Assembly: GCF_004342025.1 (NCBI RefSeq)
Contig: NZ_SLWN01000001.1
Coordinates: 124,001 to 188,000 of the forward strand
Direction: 5' to 3'
Length of the DNA: 64,000 bases
Source: Kribbella steppae
GTDB taxonomy: Bacteria > Actinomycetota > Actinomycetes > Propionibacteriales > Kribbellaceae
Positions 1 through 8,232 of this stretch are shown here, piece by piece (positions within the stretch are counted from its first letter, which is position 1; every line of letters starts with the position of its first letter). The notes beneath the pieces are model-generated. The model was not told where the DNA came from, made no database searches, and saw only the letters and a program-made list of their open reading frames with translations. A program made the position numbers and the translations under genes.

Positions 1-1
1 G

Positions 2-988
2 GCCGGGCATGTACGGCGGGTGCACGAGCTCGGACTTGATTACGTGCTGTGGCTCGCGCCGCCGTTGATCGGTGCGCACTCCAAAGCGTGGGAGCGGTTG
101 AAGGACCGGACCCTCGGCTACGTCGACGGACTCAGCGCCTCGGTGCTGGATCCGCGGTACCGCGAGGTGCGTGACCACATCGTCGAGAGCTGCCTCCGGC
201 CGGTGCGGGACTGGGGTGTCGACGGGCTGAAGCTCGACTTCCTCGACTCGTGGGCCTGGTCGTCTCCCCCGCCGGCACCCGACGGTGACTGCTCGTCGAT
301 CGACGAGGGCGTCGAGCTGATCCTGCAGGCGATCACGGCCGAGCTGCGGCCGAACGTCTTGATCGAGTTCCGGCAGGACTACGTGAACCCGCGGCTGTGG
401 CAGTTCGGCACGTTCCTGCGGGCCGGAGACTGCGCGATGGACCCGGTGGAGAACCGGGTCCGCACGATCGACAGTCGCTTGCTGGCCGGCGATCGAGCGG
501 TCCACTCGGACATGCTGATGTGGCATCCGGCGGCGGCCCCGGAGACGGTTGCTCAGCAGTTCATCGGTGCGATGTTCAGTACGCCGCAGGTGTCGGTGGA
601 GCTCGATGCACTGCCGGTGGAGCAGGAGCGCGTCGTACGGTTCTGGCTCGGGTTCCTGCGGGACCACGCCGATGTGCTGCTGCACGGCGTACTGACTCCT
701 TCGCGTCCGGACGCGCGCTACACCCAGGTGCGGGCCGTCGGTTCGAAGACTGTGGTTGCCGTTTTCGCCAACCCTGTCGTGCGTTTGAGTGACTCCGATC
801 GGTCGGTCGTGCTGGTGAACGGTGGCAGCGAAGCGCGCATCCTGGTCGAAGGTGCTGGGCCTGGACCGGTCGACCTCGTAGTGTCGGACTGCTCGGGTGT
901 CGAGGTCTATCGGGGTACGACGAAGGCGCCGGAACTGTGGGCGATCGACGTACCTGTGGCCGGCGTGGCCCGGATCGAGCGGAACTGA
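2..988 (+). CDS. GH36-like glycosidase (alpha-galactosidase type), C-terminal part
   Basis: The reading frame is open back to the window edge (from base 2), so the 5' end lies outside the window. A GTG at 20 is only an internal codon. The visible ~328 residues resemble the second half of a GH36/melibiase-type barrel: a VLWLAP strand near the start, a GLKLDF strand whose Asp sits where GH36 enzymes carry the nucleophile, a LIEFRQDY strand, and RAGDC, whose Asp fits the acid/base. A beta-sandwich C-terminal domain follows. The family hydrolyses alpha-linked galactosides or related sugars with retention. The stop codon TGA (986-988) overlaps the ATG of the LacI gene, so the two are translationally coupled and the regulator probably senses the enzyme's substrate. 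The family is reasonably sure; the exact sugar is unknown. Confidence 0.72.
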   Translation, partial: AGHVRRVHELGLDYVLWLAPPLIGAHSKAWERLKDRTLGYVDGLSASVLDPRYREVRDHIVESCLRPVRDWGVDGLKLDFLDSWAWSSPPPAPDGDCSSIDEGVELILQAITAELRPNVLIEFRQDYVNPRLWQFGTFLRAGDCAMDPVENRVRTIDSRLLAGDRAVHSDMLMWHPAAAPETVAQQFIGAMFSTPQVSVELDALPVEQERVVRFWLGFLRDHADVLLHGVLTPSRPDARYTQVRAVGSKTVVAVFANPVVRLSDSDRSVVLVNGGSEARILVEGAGPGPVDLVVSDCSGVEVYRGTTKAPELWAIDVPVAGVARIERN

Positions 989-2022
989 TGGAGGGGGCTG
1001 GATTGGCCGAGCAGCGGAAGCCACGGCGGACAACGGTCGCGGACGTGGCCCGGCTGGCCGGGGTGTCGGCGATGACGGTGTCGAACGTGCTGAACGCGCC
1101 GCATCGGGTGAGCGACCCGACGGTGCGGACTGTGCGCGCCGCGATCGAAGAGCTCGGCTACGCCCCGAACCACGCCGCCCGGGCCTTGTCGTCAGGTCGC
1201 AGTCAGGTGATCGGGCTGCCGCTGTACCTCGACGACGATGCGTTCAGCGACCAGAACCCCGGGCTGGGCGGCTTCCTGCACGGATTGCTCGGCGGTCTGG
1301 TGAAGTCGGCGGCGATCTCCGGGTACGGCGTCCACGTCACCACACCGACCGAAGGTGCGACCGAGATCGCGCTGTACGAGAAGCTGATCGCGGCCCGGCA
1401 GGTCGACGCGATCGTCGTCCTGGAGACGATGCCGCAGGACGCGCGGATCGAGTTCCTCAGCCAGCGGCCGTTCCCGTTCGTCGCGTTCGGGCGGACCGGG
1501 CCGCAGCAACGCCAGTGCTGGGTCGACGTCGACAACGAGACCTCGATGGCCGGCATCGCACACCATCTGGACGCGACCGGCCGGACCAAGGCTGCCTACC
1601 TCGCGACGGACAGCGCGCTGCCGTGGGTGCATCAGCGACAGGACGGGTTCTGCCGGGAGTTCGCGTCACCGGTGGCAGTGGAGTCGTTCGGTTCGCTCGA
1701 GCAGGTGTCGGCGTACGTCGAGGAAGCGCTCGGTCGCCGTGATCAGCCGGACGTGTTCGTGGCCGACAACGATGCCTATGCCGTGGTCGCGATGCGCGCG
1801 CTGCAGCGGCTCGGGGTGAAGGTCGGCCAGGACATCGCCGTCACCGGCTTCAACGACTTCCCCTTCGCCGGCATGCTCGACACACCTCTGACCACCGCCC
1901 GGATCCCGCTCCGCGACATCGCCTCGTGCCTCTTCGACCGCGCCCTGGGCGAGATCAACGGCGACCCGGACGAACCCGGCCGCCTCGTCACGGCTCCGCT
2001 GGTTGTTCGCTCGAGTGCCTGA
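988..2022 (+). CDS. LacI-family transcriptional regulator
   Basis: This is a 344-residue protein with an N-terminal LacI helix-turn-helix (TVADVARLAGVS, then MTVSNVLN) and hinge helix, followed by a periplasmic-binding-protein-like sensor domain that ends in the usual ITGFNDFP...TTARIP region. It most likely binds a sugar and controls the upstream glycosidase. The start is ambiguous. ATG 988 overlaps the glycosidase stop, but a strong Shine-Dalgarno (GGAGGGGG, 990-997) sits just before a TTG at 1003, which would give a protein five residues shorter with the HTH intact. The 3' end overlaps the tail of the convergent LysR remnant by 35 bp. Confidence 0.9.
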   Translation: MEGAGLAEQRKPRRTTVADVARLAGVSAMTVSNVLNAPHRVSDPTVRTVRAAIEELGYAPNHAARALSSGRSQVIGLPLYLDDDAFSDQNPGLGGFLHGLLGGLVKSAAISGYGVHVTTPTEGATEIALYEKLIAARQVDAIVVLETMPQDARIEFLSQRPFPFVAFGRTGPQQRQCWVDVDNETSMAGIAHHLDATGRTKAAYLATDSALPWVHQRQDGFCREFASPVAVESFGSLEQVSAYVEEALGRRDQPDVFVADNDAYAVVAMRALQRLGVKVGQDIAVTGFNDFPFAGMLDTPLTTARIPLRDIASCLFDRALGEINGDPDEPGRLVTAPLVVRSSA

Positions 2023-2545
2023 TGGCGCAATCGAGGAAGCGCGCGATCCAGAGCGAACGGCTGCCGGCCGGCCAGACCAACATCATCTGGTACGGCGCTA
2101 TGTCGCGGACCGGGAGATAGACGACATCGGGGCGTTGGTTGCTTCGAGCAAGTGAGGTGGGGACCAGGGCGGCCGCTTGCCCGAAGGCGACGACCTCCAG
2201 CAGTTGGGATGCGTCCTGGATGATCGGGCCGTCCACCGGGCGACCCGGATGGGCCGACCAGTAGTTTTGGTCGGCGTCGCGCGCGCCACTCCACCGGGGC
2301 GCGGGGATATCGGCCAAGTCGTCGGGGCTGAGGACATCACGGGCAGCCAGTTCATGACCGGCCGGAAGTGCCGCCACTCGTGGCTCGGTCCACAACAGTT
2401 CGGACTCCAGGCCGTGATCGTCGAACGGCCGGCTGACCAGCGCCACATCCGCCCGGCCGTCGCGGACCATGTCCGCCTGCTCGGTCACTCGAGCTGCTGT
2501 CGGACCCGGACGGCCGGCTGGCATCCCAGGGACTGCTCGCGACAG
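1988..2545 (-). pseudogene. LysR-family regulator remnant (effector-binding domain only)
   Basis: Reading leftward, this frame encodes most of a LysR substrate-binding domain (MVRDGRADVALVSRPF, LDD..PRW, a QLLEVVAFGQAAALVP stretch, MMLVWPAGS) and ends at a normal stop. The N-terminal winged helix-turn-helix and linker are missing. Where they should lie, the sequence runs directly into a forward-strand SDR fragment at about 2545. An ATG at 2566 exists, but its first codons are antisense to the SDR fragment. I read this as a regulator that lost its DNA-binding half in a deletion. Confidence 0.72.
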
Positions 2546-2783
2546 CTCGTCCAAGGCTGCGCTCAACGCGTTGACACTCGTCTACGCGAGCGCGTTGCGG
2601 AAGGACGGAATCAAGGTCAACGCTGCGAACCCGGGTCTGGTGCCAACCGATCTGAACTCGCGCGCCAAGGTTCACCGCGGCGACCGGACGACCGCGGACG
2701 GCGCCGCGGTGCCGGTTCTGATCGCGACCCTTCCTCCCGACGGTCCGAGTGGTCTGTTCAGGGGACCTGGGTCGCTGGACTAG
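2541..2783 (+). pseudogene. Short-chain dehydrogenase remnant (C-terminal part)
   Basis: The forward frame reads SSSKAALNALT, IKVNAANPGLVPTDLN, then DGAAVPVLIA.LPPDGPSGLF and a stop. This is the C-terminal third of a classical SDR, beginning exactly at the catalytic YxxxK motif. The Lys is present, but the position of the catalytic Tyr is Asp (a GAC codon). The Rossmann nucleotide-binding half and the start region are absent. It abuts the reversed LysR remnant, so the parent arrangement was probably a divergent LysR/SDR pair with its shared promoter deleted. It overlaps the 3' end of the MFS gene by 26 bp. Confidence 0.72.
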
Positions 2784-4074
2784 GTGGTTCCCTGGTGAGT
2801 GCCTGACGGGCGATCAGCAGCGTGACCGTCGTACCGAGGATGCCGGAGAAGGCGATGGTGAGGTTCGGTTTCAGGAACGTGCCGATCAGGCCGGCGAGGG
2901 CGATGCTGAGGCCCTGGATGGCCATCAGACCGCTGGTCTGAACGGTGAACAGGCGGCCTCGGTACGACGGGTCGACGGTGGCGAGGATCATCGGGTCGAT
3001 GGCCTGGTTGAAGGCGTAACCGGCGCCGGAGATCGCCAGCAGGACGGCAGCCACTGCGATGGAAGGCGTTGCCAGGAAGGCGATTGCGGGGATCTGGCTG
3101 GCGATCAGGAGTGGGACGACGAGCCGTCGCCGCGTGGTAGGGGTGAACCGCGCGACGACGAGCTCGCCGAGTACTGTGCCGGCCGCGTAGCCGGTGAAGA
3201 GTGCGCCGGCGGTCGCAGCTGCTGTGCCGGCTTGGGCGGTGTAGGCGACAGCCAGGCCGTCGGGTACCGAGGAGAAGGCGGGCGCGACCCAGGTCAGCAG
3301 GATCAGGGTGCGCAATCGCCTGGTGGTGAACAGGTAGCGGAGACCGCTCAGCGAATCGCTGACCGTGTTGCGCTGGCGCTCACCGGGCGGCGTGTACGGC
3401 GTTCCGACGCCGATAAGCACTGCGGATGCGGCGAAGGTGACGACGTCCAGCGCCAGCAGCCAGGTGGGGCCGATGGCTGCGACTGCGATCGCGCCGAGTG
3501 CGAAGCCGGTGAGGACGGTCAGCTGGCTGATTGCCCGGAGCAACGATCGGCCGACCGGGAAGAGGTCGGCGGGCAGCAGGTGGGCGAGGCTGGCGGCGCG
3601 CGCGCCGGCGAAGATCGGGGCGATGATGCCGGTCAGGAGAAGAAGTCCCAGCAGTGCGCCGACCGGTAGGTCCGGGATCAGCATGAGACCGATGCAGAGG
3701 GCGCTGAGCAGGTCGCACACCACCAGGACCCGGCGTGCTGGGAAGCGGTCGGCGATAGAAGAGAGCACGATCCCGCCGAGCGCGTAAGGCACGAATGAAC
3801 ACACCAGCACGAGGGCGGAGAGGAGCGGTGAGCCGGTCCGCTCGAACACGAGGATGGACAGGGCCACCTGAGCTGCGATGGTTCCGACCATGGACACGGT
3901 GTGGGCAAGGAAGATGTTCCGCATCCCAGGAACCGCAAGCACAGCCAGATAACCGGTCCTCCGGGCCGGCGGAGTCAGGGTGGCAGACGCAGACCCGGCC
4001 GTCGTGTGGTTGGCCGGCTCGTCCGGAGGGGGTGGCGGGACGGGGCCGGGGTGTGGTTGGCGGTTGGGAGTCAC
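2758..4074 (-). CDS. MFS transporter
   Basis: This 438-residue membrane protein begins at GTG 4074. A roughly 40-residue proline-rich cytoplasmic N-terminus precedes about 12 hydrophobic segments. The loop SSIADRFPARRVLVVCD is the classic MFS A-motif between helices 2 and 3. The overall look is that of the enterobactin-exporter/DUF894-like drug-efflux branch, so small-molecule export is likely. The gene is divergent from a winged-helix regulator that starts 69 bp away, the usual layout for a repressor and its efflux pump. A start closer to the first helix cannot be excluded. Confidence 0.82.
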   Translation of the reverse strand: MTPNRQPHPGPVPPPPPDEPANHTTAGSASATLTPPARRTGYLAVLAVPGMRNIFLAHTVSMVGTIAAQVALSILVFERTGSPLLSALVLVCSFVPYALGGIVLSSIADRFPARRVLVVCDLLSALCIGLMLIPDLPVGALLGLLLLTGIIAPIFAGARAASLAHLLPADLFPVGRSLLRAISQLTVLTGFALGAIAVAAIGPTWLLALDVVTFAASAVLIGVGTPYTPPGERQRNTVSDSLSGLRYLFTTRRLRTLILLTWVAPAFSSVPDGLAVAYTAQAGTAAATAGALFTGYAAGTVLGELVVARFTPTTRRRLVVPLLIASQIPAIAFLATPSIAVAAVLLAISGAGYAFNQAIDPMILATVDPSYRGRLFTVQTSGLMAIQGLSIALAGLIGTFLKPNLTIAFSGILGTTVTLLIARQALTREPPSPATQVP

Positions 4075-4142
4075 GGGGTTGAGCGTGTCTGGGATGGGTG
4101 GGGGTGGAGTAGAGTTTTGGGTGTGGCCGAAAGTTCTGGGCG

Positions 4143-5120
4143 ATGACGGTCCTGCGGTTCACGCAGGGGGATACGTTGCGGTGCCGGTTCGGGGCCTCGC
4201 CGTTGTGGGAGACGATGTCGGCGGTGCGGGTGCTGCACGGGTCCAGGCATCGGCCGTTGTACTCGTCCTGGGTCGCCGCGAAGGCTGAGGTGGCGGCCAC
4301 GCTGGATCTGCGCGGGTTGCAGGCGGTGCAACCTCGCGTGGGCTTCACACCTGACTTCCTGACGCCGCCACCCAAGGCGTCCCGGGCGAAGTTCGCGACC
4401 GAGATCGCCCGAGTGCGGAGCACGCCGCTCGAGCGAGTGCGGGCCGAGTTGATCCGGTCCCGCGACGAGCTCAACAACCCCGGCGCACCCGAGATCAACC
4501 GGATGCTGAAAGACCTGTCCGGCACTCGGGAGCGGCTCGCCGACGAGATCGAGAGCGCCTGGACCACCCTGATCCAGCCCGACTGGCCGCTCATCAGCCG
4601 CGTCCTCGAGGACGACATCGCCTACCGCGGCCAGCAACTCACCGACGGCGGGCTGGCGGCTCTGTTTGACGACCTGCACCCGACGCTGACCTGGGAGGAC
4701 GACCGCCTCATCGCCACCCGGTACCGCGAGCCGGGCCGCGAACTCACCGGGCAAGGGCTCCTCCTCGTCCCCGGTGTCTTCGCCTGGCCGTACCTGGTGA
4801 TGGTCGTCGACCCGACCTACCAACCCACAGTCGTCTACCCTGCACGCGGCGCAGCCCGGCTGTGGTCCGACGCCCCCGCTCCCCCGGACCCACTGGCCCG
4901 TCTGCTCGGTCGCACCCGCGCAACTTTGCTGGTGGCGCTGGACCCGCCGGCAACGACCAGTGCGCTCGCAGCACAGTACGGACTGGCCCTGGCAACGGTT
5001 GCCGAACACCTGTCCGCACTCCACGGTGCCGGGCTGGCGACCAGGCGGCGTACGGGTCATCAGGTGCATTACCGCCGTACCGAGGTAGGACAGGCAGTGG
5101 TCGACGCCTCCGTCGGTTGA
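4143..5120 (+). CDS. ArsR-type winged-helix regulator (DUF5937-like N-terminal domain)
   Basis: This is a 325-residue protein starting at ATG 4143. The long N-terminal part (opening MTVLRFTQGDTLRCRFGASP) matches actinobacterial DUF5937 proteins. The last ~70 residues form an ArsR-like winged helix (ATTSALAAQYGLALATVAEHL, LHGAGLATRRRTG, VHYRRTEVG). Such proteins act as DNA-binding regulators. Its position divergent to the MFS gene suggests it controls that transporter and itself from the ~68 bp between them. Confidence 0.8.
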   Translation: MTVLRFTQGDTLRCRFGASPLWETMSAVRVLHGSRHRPLYSSWVAAKAEVAATLDLRGLQAVQPRVGFTPDFLTPPPKASRAKFATEIARVRSTPLERVRAELIRSRDELNNPGAPEINRMLKDLSGTRERLADEIESAWTTLIQPDWPLISRVLEDDIAYRGQQLTDGGLAALFDDLHPTLTWEDDRLIATRYREPGRELTGQGLLLVPGVFAWPYLVMVVDPTYQPTVVYPARGAARLWSDAPAPPDPLARLLGRTRATLLVALDPPATTSALAAQYGLALATVAEHLSALHGAGLATRRRTGHQVHYRRTEVGQAVVDASVG

Positions 5121-5146
5121 GGGCAACGCCGGGTCAGAATGCTCGT

Positions 5147-5794
5147 GTGAACAAGATGCGTCACATTCGGCGGTGGCCGGCTTCGCTCGCCGTGCTCGCA
5201 GTACTGGTGCTGCAACTGCTCGTGCCGACAGAGATCGCCACATTGCCGCGGTGGATCATGCCGGCGCTCGGTGCGGCCCTGCTGCTGCCGCTGGTGTGGG
5301 CCAACCCGTTTCATCTGCGCCGGGACGAGCCCTGGTTGCGGTGGGTCGAGTTGGCGCTGCTCGCCGTACTCGTGCTCGTCAACGTCTTCTACCTGGCCGA
5401 ACTGATCTTCTACCTGGGTTCCGGCGACGCCAACGACGGCATGGTGCTGGTGAAGGCCGCGTTGCTCATCTGGGTGACGAATGTGGTCGCGTTCGGGGTC
5501 TGGTACTGGGAGGTGGACCGGGGTGGGCCGTTCGCCCGGGCGCCCGAGCACGAGCATGAGGCCGAGCGGGCCGATCTGCTGTTCCCGCAGATGACGGTCG
5601 ACCTGCCGGGCTGGGAGCGCTGGCTGCCCGGGTTCACCGACTACCTGTTCGTCGCGTTCACCGCCGCGACCGCGTTCAGCCCGACCGACACGATGCCGCT
5701 GACCGCACGGGTGAAGACGCTGATGGGGATCCAGTCGGCTGTCTCGCTGCTGACGATCGCGGTGATCGCGGCCCGCGCGGTGAACGTGCTCTGA
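5147..5794 (+). CDS. Integral membrane protein, DUF1345-like
   Basis: This 215-residue protein starts at GTG 5147 (ATG 5156 is an alternative) and has about five hydrophobic segments. The pattern FTDYLFVAFTAATAFSPTDTMPLT followed by a last helix resembles DUF1345-type membrane proteins of unknown function. No enzymatic motif is visible. A CAGAAT box six bases before the GTG could be a leaderless -10 element. It lies 26 bp after the regulator on the same strand, but I see no functional link. Confidence 0.65.
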   Translation: MNKMRHIRRWPASLAVLAVLVLQLLVPTEIATLPRWIMPALGAALLLPLVWANPFHLRRDEPWLRWVELALLAVLVLVNVFYLAELIFYLGSGDANDGMVLVKAALLIWVTNVVAFGVWYWEVDRGGPFARAPEHEHEAERADLLFPQMTVDLPGWERWLPGFTDYLFVAFTAATAFSPTDTMPLTARVKTLMGIQSAVSLLTIAVIAARAVNVL

Positions 5795-5833
5795 GAACGC
5801 GCTCGACAGAGATGTAATGGGCATGAGAGGGTT

Positions 5834-6808
5834 ATGCCCATGTACAGCACGAAGTCGGTGGGGCTCGGTTTCGCCGTGTTCTCGGCGGTGACGTTCGGTG
5901 GCTCCGGACCGTTCGCGAAGGCGCTGATCGGGGCCGGTTTCAGCCCTGAACAGGCCGCCTGGCTGCGGATTCTCGGGGCCGCGGCGCTGCTCATCCCGCT
6001 CGTGCTGATCTTCCGCGGCGTCAGCGGCCTGCGCGCCGCCCGGTCGTCGTGGCGAATGCTCGTCTTGTACGGACTGACCGGGATCGCCGGCTGTCAGACG
6101 CTGTTCTTCATCGCGGCCAGCCGGCTGCCGGTCGGGGTCGCGCTGATGCTCGAGTTCACCGGGCCGGTGCTGGTGGTCGCGTGGCTCAAGTTCGGGCAGA
6201 AGATCGCCGTACCGCGGACTGCGGCGGTCGGAGTCGGTATCGCGCTGATCGGTCTTGCGACTGTGGTGGAGATCTGGTCCGGGCTGACGCTCGACCTGGT
6301 CGGCCTGATCGCCGGACTCGGTGCGGCCGCGTGCCAGGCAACCTACTTCATCCTGATCGACAAGCTGACCGGCGCCGCGGATCCGCTGGTGATGACCGCG
6401 GCCGGGAGCGTGGTCGGTGCGGTGGTGCTGACCGCGATCTCCGCGCCGTGGGGCATCCCGTGGCACGCACTGGTCGAGACGATCGCGATCGGCGACCGCT
6501 CCGCGCCCGGCTGGGTGCTGGCCACCTGGCTGATCGTCGTCAGCACGGTCGTCGCCTACCTCGCCGGCGCCGCCGCGGTGCAGCGGTTGTCGGCCGCAGT
6601 GGGTGGTGCGGTCGCCTACGTCGAGGTCGTTGCCGCGAGCATCTTCGCCTGGATCCTGCTGAACGAGACGTTGCGTACCAACCAGATCATCGGCGGCGTG
6701 ATCGTCCTGGCCGGTGCCTTCGTCGCCCAGTCCTCCGTCGGCAAGGTCGCCCCACCGGAGGTCCCGGACTCCGACACGCCTCGGACGCTGGACTCGGCGG
6801 GGGTTTGA
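5834..6808 (+). CDS. EamA/RhaT-family (DMT) transporter
   Basis: This is a 324-residue protein with ten predicted hydrophobic helices arranged as two EamA repeats. The first repeat starts with SAVTFGGSGPFAKAL and the second follows the VGLIAGLGAAACQATYFILID helix. DMT proteins of this type export amino acids or other metabolites; the substrate cannot be read from the sequence. ATG 5834 is preceded by a GAGAGGG Shine-Dalgarno; ATG 5840 is also possible. The gene ends just before a long inverted repeat that separates it from the convergent AlaRS-like gene. Confidence 0.82.
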   Translation: MPMYSTKSVGLGFAVFSAVTFGGSGPFAKALIGAGFSPEQAAWLRILGAAALLIPLVLIFRGVSGLRAARSSWRMLVLYGLTGIAGCQTLFFIAASRLPVGVALMLEFTGPVLVVAWLKFGQKIAVPRTAAVGVGIALIGLATVVEIWSGLTLDLVGLIAGLGAAACQATYFILIDKLTGAADPLVMTAAGSVVGAVVLTAISAPWGIPWHALVETIAIGDRSAPGWVLATWLIVVSTVVAYLAGAAAVQRLSAAVGGAVAYVEVVAASIFAWILLNETLRTNQIIGGVIVLAGAFVAQSSVGKVAPPEVPDSDTPRTLDSAGV

Positions 6809-6814
6809 GCGGTA

Positions 6815-6908
6815 CCGAAGGACAGGAGGTAGTCCGCCCGCTCAGCGCCCGGCTCGCTCAGGCCGGCCGGCATCAGCCCACTGGCGGCGACCACCTCCTG
6901 TCCTTCGG
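6815..6908. terminator. Long inverted repeat between convergent genes (probable bidirectional terminator)
   Basis: The arms CCGAAGGACAGGAGGT (6815-6830) and ACCTCCTGTCCTTCGG (6893-6908) are perfect 16-bp complements. Pairing continues inward with one mismatch through GTC/GAC. The loop of about 50-60 nt is unusually large and there is no U-tract. It lies exactly between the stops of the EamA gene (6808) and the AlaRS-like gene (6911), so bidirectional termination or transcript 3'-end stabilisation is the simplest role. Confidence 0.6.
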
Positions 6909-6910
6909 TC

Positions 6911-8059
6911 CTACCGCAACGAGTCCACCAACTCCCTGGGCAACCCGTGTGTCTCGTGCAGGTACTCGTAGTCGGTGTCGTCGAGGGACTTGTGGAAGCG
7001 CTCGTGACTGAGGACCTTGCGGCCGCGGTCGAGCAGGTTGCTGAACCGGATCTCCTCGTCGATCAGGATCCGGCGGACCAGCGTGACCACCTCGCCCTGG
7101 TGGAAGTGGTTCAGCGTGTGCTCGAACAACTCCATCGGCAGGTCGGACAACGTGCGTGACTCGTCGTCGCGCCACAGGACGGTCAGCACCCGGCGAATCA
7201 GCCGGCGCAGCACGTAGCCGCGGCCGGTGTTCGACGGGTGCACGCCGTCGCCGACGATCACGATGCTGGATCGCAGGTGGTCGATGACGATCCGCTGCGA
7301 CTGCTCGTCCAGCCGCCACATCTCCGGGATGATCCGCATCCACGGCTCGAACAGCGAGGTCTCGTAGACCGAGTCCTTGCCCTCCATCAGCATGGTCAGC
7401 CGCTCGAGACCGAGGCCGGTGTCGATGTTCTGCTGGAGCGGTTCAAGCGATCCGTCGTCGAGGCGGCGGTACCGCATCATCACGTGGTTCCACACCTCGA
7501 CCCACCGCTTGTCCGTGCTCGGCGTGCCCTCCGGATCACCCTCGCCGGTCCAGACGAAGATCTCCGAGTCGGGTCCGCACGGTCCGGTCGGGCCGTTCGA
7601 CCACCAGTTGTCGTCGGTGGTCAGCTCGATCGGCAGCCCGAGCTCCTGCCAGGTCCGCAACGACTCCTGGTCGATCGGGACCTGGCCGTCACCGCCGAAC
7701 ACGGTCACGTACAGGCGCTTGGGGTCGATACCGAACCCCTGGGTGATCAGCTCGTGGCCCCAGCGCAGCGTCTGGCTGCTGCCGTAGTCGCCGAGCGACC
7801 ACGAGCCGAGCATCTCGAACACAGTGAGGTGGGTCGGATCCCCCACCTCGTCGAGATCGGTTGTTCGCAGGCATCGCTGGATGCCCACGAGTCTGCGCCC
7901 CAGGGGATGAGGTTCCCCTTCCAGGTACGGCGTCAGTGGATGCATACCGGACGTCGTGAAGAGCACCGGATCACCGAGCCGCGGAATGAGCGTGGACCCG
8001 GTGGTCGGAATATGGCCGCGGTCGAGGAAGTAGTCGATGAAGGTCCTGCTGATGTTCAT
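6911..8059 (-). CDS. Alanyl-tRNA-synthetase-like protein, catalytic core only
   Basis: This 382-residue protein starts at ATG 8059 and covers only the class II aminoacylation core of AlaRS. The motif 2 region is visible (QRCLRTTDLDEVGD, then FEMLGSWSLGDY), followed by NWWSNGPTGPCGPDSEIF, VEVWNHVMMRY, the NIDTGLGLERL glycine-rich motif 3 and the start of the tRNA-recognition helices. It stops at HETHGLP, the place where full AlaRS reads YDTYGFP and continues into the editing and C-Ala domains. It therefore lacks proofreading and oligomerisation parts. It could charge tRNA-Ala without editing, activate alanine for another acceptor, or provide resistance to an AlaRS inhibitor; these are inferences. 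It sits behind an alanine-type attenuator, which supports a link to tRNA-Ala charging. Confidence 0.85.
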   Translation of the reverse strand: MNISRTFIDYFLDRGHIPTTGSTLIPRLGDPVLFTTSGMHPLTPYLEGEPHPLGRRLVGIQRCLRTTDLDEVGDPTHLTVFEMLGSWSLGDYGSSQTLRWGHELITQGFGIDPKRLYVTVFGGDGQVPIDQESLRTWQELGLPIELTTDDNWWSNGPTGPCGPDSEIFVWTGEGDPEGTPSTDKRWVEVWNHVMMRYRRLDDGSLEPLQQNIDTGLGLERLTMLMEGKDSVYETSLFEPWMRIIPEMWRLDEQSQRIVIDHLRSSIVIVGDGVHPSNTGRGYVLRRLIRRVLTVLWRDDESRTLSDLPMELFEHTLNHFHQGEVVTLVRRILIDEEIRFSNLLDRGRKVLSHERFHKSLDDTDYEYLHETHGLPRELVDSLR

Positions 8060-8109
8060 GGTTCTGGTCCTGTCTTTCACTGACCGGAACCAGACCACCG
8101 GGCTTCAGA

Positions 8110-8145
8110 AACAACAAAACCGGCGAACCGTTTCCGGTCGCCGGT
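8110..8145 (-). terminator. Intrinsic terminator in the AlaRS-like leader
   Basis: On the minus strand the hairpin CCGGCGACCG / GAAA loop / CGGTTCGCCGG has a 7-bp plus 3-bp stem with one bulged base. It is followed at once by TTTTGTTGT. A GNRA-type loop, a GC-rich stem and a U-tract are the textbook form of a rho-independent terminator, which is uncommon in such GC-rich DNA. It lies upstream of, not after, the AlaRS-like coding region (ATG 8059). Confidence 0.82.
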
Positions 8146-8159
8146 GGGAGGTCGAGATG

Positions 8160-8225
8160 TCAGGCAGCGGCAGCCGGAGAGCAGTGAGCTCGTACGGCTG
8201 CGGTAAGTCGGGACATCTGATGCAT
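8160..8225 (-). CDS. Leader peptide, 21 residues, alanine-rich
   Basis: The ATG at 8225 opens a 21-codon frame, MHQMSRLTAAVRAHC followed by SPAAAA and TGA. Seven of the 21 residues are Ala, including an adjacent pair at codons 9-10 and four in a row at the end. The ATG has no Shine-Dalgarno but sits 7 nt after a TACTCT -10 box, as in leaderless actinobacterial mRNAs. The stop lies 14 nt before the terminator stem. The composition and position point to a regulatory peptide that measures Ala-tRNA supply, not to a functional product. Confidence 0.68.
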   Translation of the reverse strand: MHQMSRLTAAVRAHCSPAAAA

Positions 8226-8232
8226 GTCCGCC

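Larger units (their letters stand above)
8110..8225 (-). promoter_or_regulatory. Putative alanine-responsive transcription attenuator (leader of the AlaRS-like gene)
   Basis: On the minus strand four segments can pair in trp-leader fashion. Segment 1 is GCAGCCG (8201-8195) and overlaps the first two adjacent Ala codons of a leader peptide. Segment 2 is CCGGCTGCCG (8177-8168). Segment 3 is CGGCGACCGG (8143-8134). Segment 4 is CGGTTCGCCGG (8130-8120). Segments 1:2 share a perfect 7-bp helix, 2:3 pair at 9 of 10 positions (antiterminator) and 3:4 form the intrinsic terminator. Ribosome stalling at the early Ala codons would mask segment 1, free segment 2 and allow read-through. This is structure read by eye; the mechanism is inferred by analogy with amino-acid biosynthetic attenuators. 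Confidence 0.66.
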
